From the NCBI RefSeq assembly GCF_019916025.1, contig NZ_CP079737.1, positions 1,736,001-1,800,000 of the forward strand: a DNA stretch of 64,000 nucleotides, read 5' to 3'. Below are positions 8,401 to 15,408 of the stretch, in pieces. Source of the DNA: Paraclostridium bifermentans (GTDB taxonomy: Bacteria; Bacillota; Clostridia; Peptostreptococcales; Peptostreptococcaceae). The stretch's first letter is position 1. Every line of letters begins with the position of its first letter. The notes beneath the pieces were generated by a model. The model worked only from the letters and a program-made list of their open reading frames with translations, ran no database searches and was not told where the DNA came from. The translations under genes and the position numbers were made by a program.

Positions 8401-8706
8401 ATCTGCTTTTTTCATTAATCCCGCACTTGTACATAGATAAACATAATGATTGTTATCAAAATCTATACCGTTTTCCAATACATCTAAAGCAGCATCGTCG
8501 TTTTGAGGTATGTGTACTTTTATAATTTCTTCTATATGCTTCTCTAATCTGTAATCTTGTTTGTTTAATTCATTACTCATGTAGATTTCAAATATATCTA
8601 ACATGAAGTTACGCCCTAATGTAATAGTTCCCTCAACATTTACATCCGTTTTCAATTCAAACTTCCTATCTTTTTGATATACTTCCCTAATTTTTATTTG
8701 TTCCAA
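5455..8706 (-). CDS. Single-chain two-barrel RNA polymerase (YonO/QDE-1/RDRP superfamily)
   Basis: A 1083-aa protein with the signature blocks of cellular RDRP-like polymerases in the right order. They are DGSGFISPEL (about 233-242); GIREIGLQSKGLLVKFD (266-282), matching the QIR..G.KG block; ARCPLNSPGE (521-530), matching the TRNPCLHPGD block; SGMDEDLDITLC (566-577), with the catalytic Asp triad at about 569, 571 and 573; and MKAIDSPKTG (729-738), matching AVDFPKTG. The bacterial member with known activity is SP-beta YonO, a DNA-dependent RNA polymerase. The start is taken as TTG at 8706, seven bases after GGAGGT; the longer TTG reading from 8721 would contain the ribosome site. It probably transcribes a subset of the element's genes from DNA, though RNA-templated activity cannot be excluded. 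Superfamily assignment is strong; function is inferred. Confidence 0.88.
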   Translation of the reverse strand: MEQIKIREVYQKDRKFELKTDVNVEGTITLGRNFMLDIFEIYMSNELNKQDYRLEKHIEEIIKVHIPQNDDAALDVLENGIDFDNNHYVYLCTSAGLMKKADMEFKTESEAFFIEDTYKKFKDVFEDVISLGNIEKKKGTELCINKDIIARISLALSSGERVNLPGIKRIILPEMTYKFVNNYLKFPSKIVKNEKGYNTEILDLDKVKAAYETGDKNSVLEQCPEPVEHVAMDGSGFISPELINKIKKQLNDKHKANIDYNLSWVGIREIGLQSKGLLVKFDWKKYLREVHDLKELWIADRWGEKHNLFEVDLIMNESQTKWCKWFDSYEEYEKSINDFTNKDERYKELFESFYIIKYSKEKADNVCESNYQVIGNLALTADELNEIAKESEDIYKKAIEGDLATRRILMGDIARENQTELSASTKAHRLLQHDEKFNETKMIKGVVDNLINKKVHMLAGASIYLDNSNYKTAMKDPISYMDSLIKPKYDKEGRLIGQIYENGLKKHTNYVPGEIGKRVLARCPLNSPGENIKTELVPNRLLDKYFGHLSNDLIFYAFDDIMMRQSGMDEDLDITLCIDNNTIYNSVIEDVIDGIIWHFRNQFDGGSNKEIYTNENLYKAIVEGRGNKIGELSNVGSICSNRMHRQLPEWRYEKALMSEFDIRENLYNKYKDMDGIDKADINNFIERDYKVGISKCKKEPYDTEDHRQNVLHNFQKEKVNLYFLLYAQMKAIDSPKTGLKIDEELKFIDKYIKNKGELKPRFIYHAKYKKLDKTVEYRKTQDSNTLLNNFARRINDQYGYKTRELFEQKYDDDHLIKILRKIDVEVSDELKDKLTELSNDWHKKRAKLDESITLEELRETKKNNIKYKVNKEFRESTDDEFNRCIFKRKPKVAKIELDIQKRYENEIKGKYTKEEILRATGDVKGNKVVKFNNKVNITSTFIMKFLFDELDAYLLEKNNKEGSIYVECTNGDNRFLFKSYKKTDIELKELTLGKDQLINAAVARKVNVIVKTNIRGMELNEDVIDGLTHIVVENGEAFKYENEDKTRISLGKIYENTVVPYDGIYELDSVKFKKTYIEMYVRV

Positions 8707-9201
8707 TATTCTTACCTCCAAATTATTATATATATTTAATGGCCGTTGTGTTTTACGACACCCCTTTAACTTTATAGGTTGTAACTGTGCTATATCGTAT
8801 CGTTTTTCCCCACCACTAATTTACTTCCTTCACTATATATAGGTTATAATCAAAGAATTTCACAACTTATTTTGCCCATTCACTCTATATACCTTGTAAG
8901 TGTTATATATCGTGGTTATTTTTGCAAACCTATTTTCTTCTGCAGTCCTTACATAATTATAATAGGAAATAAAATCTCACTTTTTATCATCTATAACTGT
9001 AATATATTGTTGTTGTTTTAGAACCTTAATTACATTCCTATTTAAAATTCGATACCCCTTCACTCTTTATTGCCCTTATATGAAGATTTTACAAGTATCT
9101 TACTTGCATTCCCCCTTGCCTACAATCTTTATAGTTGAGATTCACTCATATAAGTTTGCACACCGTGTGCCAACGTTGTAATTTCAGCATTTTTTATAAT
9201 T
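8707..9201. other. 495-base repeat-rich non-coding region upstream of the polymerase
   Basis: No gene was found on either strand. On the - strand the region has at least five copies of a motif of the form TATA(T/A)AGTGAAGGGG, at about 8761-8785, 8825-8845, 8873-8895, 9053-9072 and 9109-9135. In three places (8761-8808, 8873-8922, 8976-9020) the similarity extends upstream into an ACGATATATNACANTTACAA-like block, giving a repeat of about 48 bases. Candidate promoters for the element, replication iterons or regulator sites. Confidence 0.5.
8761..9135 (-). repeat. Degenerate ~48-base repeat array
   Basis: The best pair is 8761-8808 against 8873-8922: both read CCC-TT-A-CT-TATA, then TTGTAA-TGT and TATATCGT on the + strand. 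8976-9020 keeps the second half. Shorter copies lie at 8825-8845, 9053-9072 and 9109-9135. Related single copies occur at 1101-1120, 3455-3477, 5136-5155 and 9486-9505 before other element genes, where the GGGG part often doubles as a ribosome site. Confidence 0.5.
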
Positions 9202-9477
9202 TTATGCTATTTTAGATTTATATTCATTTATTACTAAATTTGGTATCCATTCTAAATCTTTGTCATCATAATTATAAAATCTAGGTTCATATTGTAGTAA
9301 TATTTCTACTGAGTTATCTAATACAAATCTAGCTACCGTATAGTAAATATTTTCATCACTAAATTCTGTTATTTCTGTATGATTATCCAACTGTATTCTA
9401 TCTAATAAATTATAGAAAACATTTGCATCTTCTACATTTTTTAATTTACTTTTCATTTCTTTTAATAAGTTATTCAT
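9202..9477 (-). CDS. Hypothetical element protein, 91 aa
   Basis: Unrecognised soluble protein, acidic and rich in Asn, Tyr and Leu, with two likely amphipathic helices at the N-terminus (LLKEMKSKLKNVEDANVFYN). The ATG at 9477 has GGGGGA eight bases upstream. It is the first gene before the 495-base repeat-rich gap and is separated from the membrane protein gene upstream by about 160 bases with a large hairpin. No function can be proposed. Confidence 0.55.
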   Translation of the reverse strand: MNNLLKEMKSKLKNVEDANVFYNLLDRIQLDNHTEITEFSDENIYYTVARFVLDNSVEILLQYEPRFYNYDDKDLEWIPNLVINEYKSKIA

Positions 9478-9511
9478 GTTTTTATTCCCCCGTTTTTATT
9501 GACTCTATCAT

Positions 9512-9568
9512 TCCAAAGGGATATAATCTATATTGCGAGTATAGGTGCTATATCCTTTTGGAGTAGTG
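9512..9568 (-). other. Long imperfect hairpin
   Basis: The outer arms CCAAA.GGATATA and TATATCC.TTTGG pair over about 13 bases with one mismatch, and an inner CTATA/TATAG pair continues the stem. No T run follows on the - strand. It lies in the leader of the 91-aa gene and may be an operator or an RNA structure. Confidence 0.4.
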
Positions 9569-9641
9569 CCTTTTTTCTTTTATTTGCTAACCAAATGATT
9601 TATCGTATTATCTTAAAGTTCATTAGCGATGTCTCGGTGTA

Positions 9642-10175
9642 TTAGCTATGATCTCCGTTTCCATTAGCGTCACCTGCTCCTACGGCTAAAATTACTGCTC
9701 CTGCCACGCATCCTGCGGCAAACAAACCTACGCCAGTTAAAAACTTTATAAACTTATTACCTCTTTCTTCTTTCTTTTCATTTGACTCATCTATTTTGGC
9801 ATATGTTTTATCTTTTTGTTTACCATAGCTTTCATCTAATTGTTCTTTTTCTTTTATGTAAGCATCCATATCTTCAAAACCTTTATGTTTCTCTTTTAGT
9901 GCCTTCAAATCTTCCTGATAATTCGCATCTATTGTATCTAAGTTTTCAACTAGATTGTCCTGCATATCATACTCACTCTTAAATGCTTTCTTATCCTGAT
10001 CATAAAACTTACCCCTAGAATTTAGTATAGAATCTGTTACCTCTTTAAAGATTTCTGCATCATCTTTACTCATCTTAAAATCTTCAAAACCCATTTTTCC
10101 CTTAGAGTTATTAGGTATAGAATCTACTACTTCCGCTTCTACACTATCATTTGTTTTCTTATCTTGTTTCATTTT
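9642..10175 (-). CDS. Coiled-coil protein with C-terminal membrane anchor, 177 aa
   Basis: The start is set at 10175, where GGGAGG stands six bases upstream; a longer reading from 10199 contains that site. Residues 1-50 are polar and low in complexity. Residues 60-135 are highly charged and helical with heptad-like spacing, a likely coiled coil. A basic stretch (KKEERGNKFIKF) then leads into a single hydrophobic segment rich in Gly and Ala (about 148-168) and a short polar Asn/Gly/Asp tail. A tail-anchored topology with the coiled coil in the cytoplasm is likely. Membrane-anchored phage proteins of this sort can organise replication or block superinfection, but the role here is unknown. Confidence 0.6.
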   Translation of the reverse strand, partial: KMKQDKKTNDSVEAEVVDSIPNNSKGKMGFEDFKMSKDDAEIFKEVTDSILNSRGKFYDQDKKAFKSEYDMQDNLVENLDTIDANYQEDLKALKEKHKGFEDMDAYIKEKEQLDESYGKQKDKTYAKIDESNEKKEERGNKFIKFLTGVGLFAAGCVAGAVILAVGAGDANGNGDHS

Positions 10176-10269
10176 ATCCTCCCATCTATTAGCTCCCAAA
10201 GATTATTAATGTACCTTGTATTTTAAATTTTTTGACGTGTAGCCCTACCATTTCGAGTAGGTACTAATT

Positions 10270-10446
10270 TTACTTTTTCTTAATAGTGATTGTTTTTTCT
10301 ATTTTGTCATATGTAACTTCTACAGCTCTGTCTTCTTGAGTCAATCCCATATCTTTAATAAATGAAATTGGTATCGTTAATTTTGTTGATATACTTCCTG
10401 ATCCTGACTTGTTAAAGCTAATGTTTAAGTCTCTTGATTCTTTCAT
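10270..10446 (-). CDS. AbrB/SpoVT-type regulator, 58 aa
   Basis: A short protein (starting MKESRDLNISFNKSGSGSIS) with the swapped-hairpin AbrB pattern: a beta strand, a basic Gly/Ser turn, the TKLTIPISFIKDMGL block, then AVEVTYDKIEKTITIKKK. It starts at ATG 10446 with AGAGGTGAGG upstream. Such proteins dimerise and bind DNA as transition-state regulators or antitoxins; no toxin gene is adjacent. A good promoter (-35 TTGATT at 10489-10494, -10 TATAAT at 10466-10471, spacer 17) lies directly upstream, with an ACGTAACGT palindrome in its spacer that suits autoregulation. Confidence 0.75.
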   Translation of the reverse strand: MKESRDLNISFNKSGSGSISTKLTIPISFIKDMGLTQEDRAVEVTYDKIEKTITIKKK

Positions 10447-10465
10447 TTCCTCACCTCTTAATTAC

Positions 10466-10494
10466 ATTATATAACGTTACGTCATTTAAATCAA
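10466..10494 (-). promoter_or_regulatory. Promoter and operator of the AbrB-like gene
   Basis: On the - strand TTGATT, 17 bases and TATAAT form a near-consensus housekeeping promoter. The spacer contains ACGTAACGT, a short palindrome, so a bound protein would block the promoter. The -10 box ends about 20 bases before the start codon. Confidence 0.65.
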
Positions 10495-10544
10495 TATATT
10501 TTATCTAACTTTTATAACATAAATATCGACATATTTTTACACGC

Positions 10545-10572
10545 AAAAAAGATAGTCAATTTAACTATCCCT
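10545..10572 (-). terminator. Terminator after the 91-aa gene next to the integrase
   Basis: On the - strand GATAGT and ACTATC pair around a seven-base loop and are followed by six T. It lies about 130 bases beyond the stop of the gene at 10699-10974. Confidence 0.6.
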
Positions 10573-10698
10573 TTATATTTCTTATAGATTTTAACTTGAA
10601 TGATTTATAGTTATTCTTTGAAAATAATAGAAAATCATATACATTCTATGTAAATAAAAGAGTTTATAACATCCAATTATATACCTTTATATCTATAT

Positions 10699-10974
10699 TT
10701 AAAGTTCTATTACTATTATTATATTGCCCCTCTCATCAACTATTTTTTCTTTTATATCATATTCATTATAAACTCCTATTTGATCATTGACATTATGATA
10801 AGTATAGTTAGCATATTTTGTAGCATTCATATATTTTGTAACCTCTAAGTTATAATCCGCATCATTTGGATTTGCTATAGGATTCAAACCAAAGCCATTA
10901 TATAAGAAAATAGTGCCTCCTGTACATTTTACTAAATCTTTAGCGTATCCTTCTAAAATTTTATTTTTACTCAT
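10699..10974 (-). CDS. Hypothetical element protein, 91 aa
   Basis: The start is placed at 10974 (MSKNKILEGYAK), eleven bases after GGAGG; an ATG at 10992 has no ribosome site of its own. The protein is not recognised. It has a Gly-rich segment (KCTGGTIFLYNGFG), a Tyr/Asn-rich middle and a final beta strand (NIIIVIEL). It is divergent from the integrase, with about 120 bases between them, the position often taken by an excision or regulatory gene, but it lacks the helix-turn-helix expected of an excisionase. Confidence 0.55.
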   Translation of the reverse strand: MSKNKILEGYAKDLVKCTGGTIFLYNGFGLNPIANPNDADYNLEVTKYMNATKYANYTYHNVNDQIGVYNEYDIKEKIVDERGNIIIVIEL

Positions 10975-11096
10975 TCTTCTCAATACCTCCATTTATTTTT
11001 ATAATATTAATTCTACATAAAAATCTAAAATCCTCTAAATTTTACTTGTTGTATAAAAATATATTGATATGATATATTAACTTCTGAGGTGATAAA

Positions 11097-12197
11097 ATGA
11101 AAGGAAGTGTTAGAAAGAGAGACTCAGGAAAATGGGAATACTATTTTGACATGGGCATTATTGATGGTAAGCGTAAGAAGAAAACTAAAGGCGGTTTTAA
11201 AACTAAATCCGAAGCGACAAAAGCATTGAGAGAAGCTATATCTTTATACGAGCAAGGGTTAGTTACTGACAATAAAGTGCCTTATTATAGTGACTATTTA
11301 GATTATTTCTATGATAATTGTATAATGCTTAACACTAAATATAGCACTCAATACTTATATAAAAAAATTATAGACATACACATAAAAGAAGACTTAGGTT
11401 TTTACAAGTTAAATAAATTAAACTCTTCTATATTACAAAATTATTTGAACAAAAAATATAATGAAGGTTATAGTAAAAACTATCTTATTTCTATTAAGAA
11501 TCTTTTAAATATGTCTTTACGACACGCATGCAAAGTTAATAAGTATATACCCTATAATCCAGTTTCAGATGTTTCAGTTAATTTTAAGTTCCATAATAAA
11601 CATATGGAAATAATATCTATTGATGATTTTAAATGTATAATTAATGACATTAGACATAAAGACTATTATTATATTCCTCTATCAATAGGATTTTATACTG
11701 GTATGAGGTGCGGTGAAATACTAGCTTTAAAATGGGATAATGTTGATTTAGAAAATGGAATAATACACGTAAAGTACACATTAACAACTAAGCCATCAGG
11801 AGAATATTTTTTAACTGACCCAAAAACTAAAAACTCAATTAGAAGTATCTATATAGGTGAAACTTTATGCAATATATTAAAAAACTATAAAGATAGACAA
11901 TTATCAGAATATGGTTCTAAAGAGTTTGTATGCTGTAGTATAAAGGGTAATGTTATGACTAGAAAGAATATGGGATATTTGAATAAATATATCAAAAACA
12001 ATTTAAATATTAAATTTAACTTTCATATGCTTAGACACCTGCACGCCACCTTACTTTTAGAAAGTGGTGCAAATATAAAATCCATTTCAGAGAGATTAGG
12101 GCATTCTAGCACCCAAATAACACTAGATACCTATACTCATAATACGTTAAAGCTAGAAAAAGAAACTGTTGATTTATTTGAAAGATATACAGTATAA
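11097..12197 (+). CDS. int: Tyrosine recombinase/integrase
   Basis: A 366-aa phage integrase of the Tn916/phiLC3 type. The N-terminal arm-binding (AP2-like) domain is about 1-45 (GSVRKRDSGKWEYYF...KKKTKGGFKTK), the SAM-like core-binding domain about 60-150 and the catalytic domain about 165-366. Catalytic residues are Arg204 (TGMRCGEILAL), Lys near 242-244, His310 and Arg313 (HMLRH), His336 (GHSS) and the nucleophile Tyr346 (DTYTH). It is full length and intact and has a GAGGTGATAAAATG start. It is the last element gene before the chromosomal yfcC-like gene, so it integrates and, with a partner, excises this element. Confidence 0.95.
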   Translation: MKGSVRKRDSGKWEYYFDMGIIDGKRKKKTKGGFKTKSEATKALREAISLYEQGLVTDNKVPYYSDYLDYFYDNCIMLNTKYSTQYLYKKIIDIHIKEDLGFYKLNKLNSSILQNYLNKKYNEGYSKNYLISIKNLLNMSLRHACKVNKYIPYNPVSDVSVNFKFHNKHMEIISIDDFKCIINDIRHKDYYYIPLSIGFYTGMRCGEILALKWDNVDLENGIIHVKYTLTTKPSGEYFLTDPKTKNSIRSIYIGETLCNILKNYKDRQLSEYGSKEFVCCSIKGNVMTRKNMGYLNKYIKNNLNIKFNFHMLRHLHATLLLESGANIKSISERLGHSSTQITLDTYTHNTLKLEKETVDLFERYTV

Positions 12198-12260
12198 TTA
12201 AATAAAAAAATAGCCACCATAAAATTATGGTGACTAAATGGTGACAGGCTAATGACTTTA
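12198..12260. other. Probable right junction of the element (candidate att region)
   Basis: The 60 bases between the integrase stop and the stop codon of the yfcC-like gene contain a terminator palindrome and the sequence TGGTGACAGGCTAATGAC. With the integrase facing outward, the attachment core probably lies here. The matching copy at the left end is outside the window, so the core cannot be named. Confidence 0.4.
12203..12232 (-). terminator. Terminator of the yfcC-like gene
   Basis: CACCATAA/TTATGGTG is a perfect stem and, on the - strand, is followed by GGC and seven T. It lies 26 bases beyond the stop of the yfcC-like gene, possibly within the element side of the junction. Confidence 0.6.
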
Positions 12261-13781
12261 TATAAATGACCCTATACAAAGCAATGCTATTGATAGTACC
12301 ATTATTATTCCAACAAGCGGCATAACAAACTTCAACCATTTGTCATAAGTTACATTTACCATAGCAAGTGATGCTAATATTAAACCAGTTGGTGTTATTA
12401 TACCAATTAAACCTTGACCAAACATATAAGCTGTTACTATTATATCTCTGTTAACACCTACTACATCAGCTAAAGGTGCCATTATAGGCATTGATAAAAC
12501 CGCAAGTCCTGAAGATGAATTTATAAAGAATCCTAATACTATATAAACTAAATACATTACTCCAGAGAATGCTATTCCACCCATACTTGATACGACAGTA
12601 CTTAATGAATATAATATAGTATCACTTATAAGTCCTCCGTCCATTATAATTGTAACTCCTCTAGCAAGTGCTACAATAAGTGCTACTCCTAATAAATCAG
12701 CTGCTCCTTGTACGAAGTTTGATACAAATTCACTTTCTTTTTGTTTTGATAATGGAACCATTATAAATGTTACTGCAAAGAATAGTGCTGTCATTTCCAT
12801 GAACCACCATCCTAATTCTTTAACTCCATAAATCATTACTATGAAAGATAAACCAAATATTAATAACATTAATTTTTTTCTAAATGTAAATTCTACTTCA
12901 ACATCTCCACTTTCACTAGCTAAAAACCTTTTCTCTATTTCCTCTTTTTGAGCATAGATTAAAGATTTTGTAGGATCTTTTTTTACTTTTTCCCCATATT
13001 TGATTATGTATATTAAAGTAACTACAAGAGCTATAACTAATGCTAAAATTCTAAGAGGCATACCTTGTGTAAAACTTACACCTGCTATATTAGAAGCTAT
13101 TATAGTTGAGAATGGATTTACTGTAGCTGCCATTGTCCCTATACATGACCCTAAGAAAATTGTAGCGATGGCAACTATAGCATCATATCCAGCAGCTATG
13201 AATATAGGTACTACTATAGGATAAAAGGCTATTGTTTCTTCTGCCAATCCAAATGTAGTCCCTCCTAGAGCAACAAGAGATGCTATAATTACAATCATCC
13301 ATTTTTCTTTTCCTTTTAATGCTTTAGATAGTGCATTTATCCCTGCTGTAAATGCTCCTGTACTATTTATAACTCCAACTAATCCCCCTATAACTAATAC
13401 GAAAGCTATTATATCAATAGAATCATATAATCCTTGTATCGGAGCTTTTAAAAATGTTGTTATAGCCCCAAATATTGTTGTTTTTTCTTTAGCTAATTTT
13501 TCATATGTATTTGGTATTGCAACTGGCTTTGAGATAGCCCCACTAGTAAACTGTTTTAAGTTTACATTTACTCCTAATTTATTTAGTGTTTCCTGAGTTC
13601 CAGCATATTGATTAGACTCTCCATTTGGAAGCTCTACAATAAATTTTGAGCTATTAGTGTCATAGCTAAGTTTTGCATATTTTCCTGATGGTATTATGTA
13701 AGTTAACCCCATAACTACAAGCATTACAATTAGAATTACAGTATACGCTGTAGGAAATGAAAACTTTTTCTTGTTCTTCAT
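12258..13781 (-). CDS. YfcC/DcuC-family membrane carrier
   Basis: A 507-aa integral membrane protein starting at 13781 (MKNKKKFSFPTAYTV), seven bases after AAAGGAGGT; a longer reading has no ribosome site. It has about 12 hydrophobic segments, the N-terminal YTVILIVMLVVMGLTYIIPSGKY block typical of the YfcC branch, and the NSSSGLAVLSMPIMAPLADV motif of the second repeat. Family members move C4-dicarboxylates, short-chain acids or basic amino acids with counter-ions; substrate cannot be read from sequence. It has its own terminator and no operon partner. It is the chromosomal neighbour of the integrated element and is intact. Confidence 0.8.
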   Translation of the reverse strand: MKNKKKFSFPTAYTVILIVMLVVMGLTYIIPSGKYAKLSYDTNSSKFIVELPNGESNQYAGTQETLNKLGVNVNLKQFTSGAISKPVAIPNTYEKLAKEKTTIFGAITTFLKAPIQGLYDSIDIIAFVLVIGGLVGVINSTGAFTAGINALSKALKGKEKWMIVIIASLVALGGTTFGLAEETIAFYPIVVPIFIAAGYDAIVAIATIFLGSCIGTMAATVNPFSTIIASNIAGVSFTQGMPLRILALVIALVVTLIYIIKYGEKVKKDPTKSLIYAQKEEIEKRFLASESGDVEVEFTFRKKLMLLIFGLSFIVMIYGVKELGWWFMEMTALFFAVTFIMVPLSKQKESEFVSNFVQGAADLLGVALIVALARGVTIIMDGGLISDTILYSLSTVVSSMGGIAFSGVMYLVYIVLGFFINSSSGLAVLSMPIMAPLADVVGVNRDIIVTAYMFGQGLIGIITPTGLILASLAMVNVTYDKWLKFVMPLVGIIMVLSIALLCIGSFI

Positions 13782-13884
13782 AAAATTACCTCCTTTTTTT
13801 CTTGTTAATAAGATAATATCACTACTTTGATAATTTTTAAATAACCTAATTTTATTTCTGAATTTTTTAAATATTTTCCTAGTA

Positions 13885-13942
13885 ATTGGAAATATAAAAA
13901 TAGCCACTTTATAGTGAAAGTGGCTATTTTTATATTTCCAAT
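13885..13942 (-). terminator. Perfect 26-base inverted repeat terminator
   Basis: The arms 13885-13910 and 13917-13942 are exact complements around a six-base loop. The lipoprotein stop codon (13930-13932) lies inside one arm. T tracts inside the arms allow intrinsic termination on both strands. The stem is unusually long. Confidence 0.75.
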
Positions 13943-15045
13943 TTTTCAGTAAGTCTGTAATTGTTATTATTTAATGATCTTTCTAAGCTTCCTGAATATT
14001 CAAAAACAGTTTCGAAATTTGAATTTTTATCTAAATATTTAGTTCTTATGTTATTTGATTTTATAACATCTTCTATTTTTCCATAATTTATATCTGAATT
14101 TGTTGTTGAGTTTATAATCCTTATAGCTCCAACTAAAAAATCTTTACTTAATTGTAAGCTTTTAGGATCTCCATTATTGCTAGGAATTTTAAGCTCATAC
14201 ATATTAGTAATTGTTTTCGAATTTAAACTAGATATATCTGTAGTCAATATTATAGATTGAGCTAAATTATTATCATTTTTTATTCCAAAACTATTTATAT
14301 TATTTTTTTCTGAAGTTTTTTCACTTATCATTGTCTTTAAATTATTAGCTTTTGCAAAATCTTCAGTGTATTTTTTAAGACTTTCCTTTAAGGTTGTTCT
14401 TTCCTTTTTGTAATCTTCATATGTTATTTTTCTATTTTTTGAAACTGATTCTATTCTTTTATACACTTTTTCAAGTTTAAAGTGTATTTCTTTTTTTGTA
14501 AAATCAAAGTCTACATTATCAAATGATTTAAGTGTTTTATTTAGATTTTCATTATTTATTTCACTATTATTTAACACATCCATACATTTTGATAAACTTA
14601 TATTATTTATGTTTTTTGTAGCTGTTAATAAATCATATAGTGCCTGTACTGATGCATCATTTTTAGCTACATTCCCATCTTCATCCTTAAATATATTTCC
14701 TTCAATTTGAATTGTATAATTTTTTTTATCAGCTACAGTGTTTATCATTATATACTCTTGTTCTATTTTGTCTGATACTTCTCGTGTTGCTAAATTTAAA
14801 ATTATAGTTTGATTGTCTGGAGTTAACTGAGGTTTAAATTCTGACAACTCTGAGTTTATTTTTTTCATTAAATCTTGAGCTTGTTCATAAGTTAAGCCCT
14901 TAATTTCTTCATTGTTTATTTTATTTAACTGAGAACTAGCACCATCTATACTTTTTTTAAGATTTTCGTTTTTTGTTGCAGAACAACCAACTACTGCCAT
15001 TGACAGTAGTGCTGTTAACCCTAAAATAATTATTTTTCTTTTCAA
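13930..15045 (-). CDS. Lipoprotein of unknown function, 371 aa
   Basis: The N-terminus has a short basic region, a hydrophobic core and a lipobox ending VVGC (Cys21), so it is exported and lipid-anchored. The rest is polar and helical with many Lys, Asn and Glu residues and no family I recognise. It starts with TTG at 15045 behind GGAGGCGGGAT. The 113-aa gene lies 21 bases upstream on the same strand, so the two are probably co-transcribed. The terminator palindrome overlaps its last codons. Confidence 0.7.
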   Translation of the reverse strand: MKRKIIILGLTALLSMAVVGCSATKNENLKKSIDGASSQLNKINNEEIKGLTYEQAQDLMKKINSELSEFKPQLTPDNQTIILNLATREVSDKIEQEYIMINTVADKKNYTIQIEGNIFKDEDGNVAKNDASVQALYDLLTATKNINNISLSKCMDVLNNSEINNENLNKTLKSFDNVDFDFTKKEIHFKLEKVYKRIESVSKNRKITYEDYKKERTTLKESLKKYTEDFAKANNLKTMISEKTSEKNNINSFGIKNDNNLAQSIILTTDISSLNSKTITNMYELKIPSNNGDPKSLQLSKDFLVGAIRIINSTTNSDINYGKIEDVIKSNNIRTKYLDKNSNFETVFEYSGSLERSLNNNNYRLTEKLEI

Positions 15046-15066
15046 CTTTTTATCCCGCCTCCAAAT

Positions 15067-15408
15067 TTATACTGAGTATAACCATAGTTTATCCACCCAT
15101 TTTATACTAGTATCATTATTTTTTAAATTCTTGCATAGTAACAAAATAACTTGTTCATCTCGATCAAACAACTCGTAAATTATTTCATTAGGTTTATGTT
15201 TATCATGTATTTTATCAACGTACTCTACTCTTTCTCTAAAAAGTTTTGGCAATGTGTAATGTATATTTAATAGTTGTTCTGCTAAAACAACTATATCTTC
15301 TCTTTCTAAGCCCTTTACCAATATATGTTCTGGTATGTACTGCTTATATATATTGAATACTTTATCCATTATTAAATCTTTAAACTTTAAAAAAACATTT
15401 TCACTCAA
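15067..15408 (-). CDS. Hypothetical protein, 113 aa
   Basis: Unrecognised soluble, mostly helical protein without signal peptide. It starts with TTG at 15408, five bases after GGGGAGAGC; no ATG is available nearby. It precedes the lipoprotein gene by 21 bases and they likely form a two-gene operon. The segment LEREDIVVLAEQLLNIHYTL resembles a small helical bundle, but no function can be assigned. Confidence 0.55.
   Translation of the reverse strand: MSENVFLKFKDLIMDKVFNIYKQYIPEHILVKGLEREDIVVLAEQLLNIHYTLPKLFRERVEYVDKIHDKHKPNEIIYELFDRDEQVILLLCKNLKNNDTSIKWVDKLWLYSV

Noticed and set aside
5455-8706. Fragment of a multisubunit RNA polymerase beta' chain
   Set aside because: The order of blocks and motifs such as KAIDSPKTG fit RDRP/YonO proteins; the NADFDGD motif and zinc-binding parts of beta' are absent.
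8707-9201. CRISPR-like array
   Set aside because: The repeats are degenerate, vary in spacing from about 50 to 150 bases and have no uniform spacers or cas genes.
12106-12339. A - strand ORF across the integrase end and the yfcC end
   Set aside because: It overlaps two well-supported genes in other frames, has no ribosome site and its sequence has no protein-like pattern.
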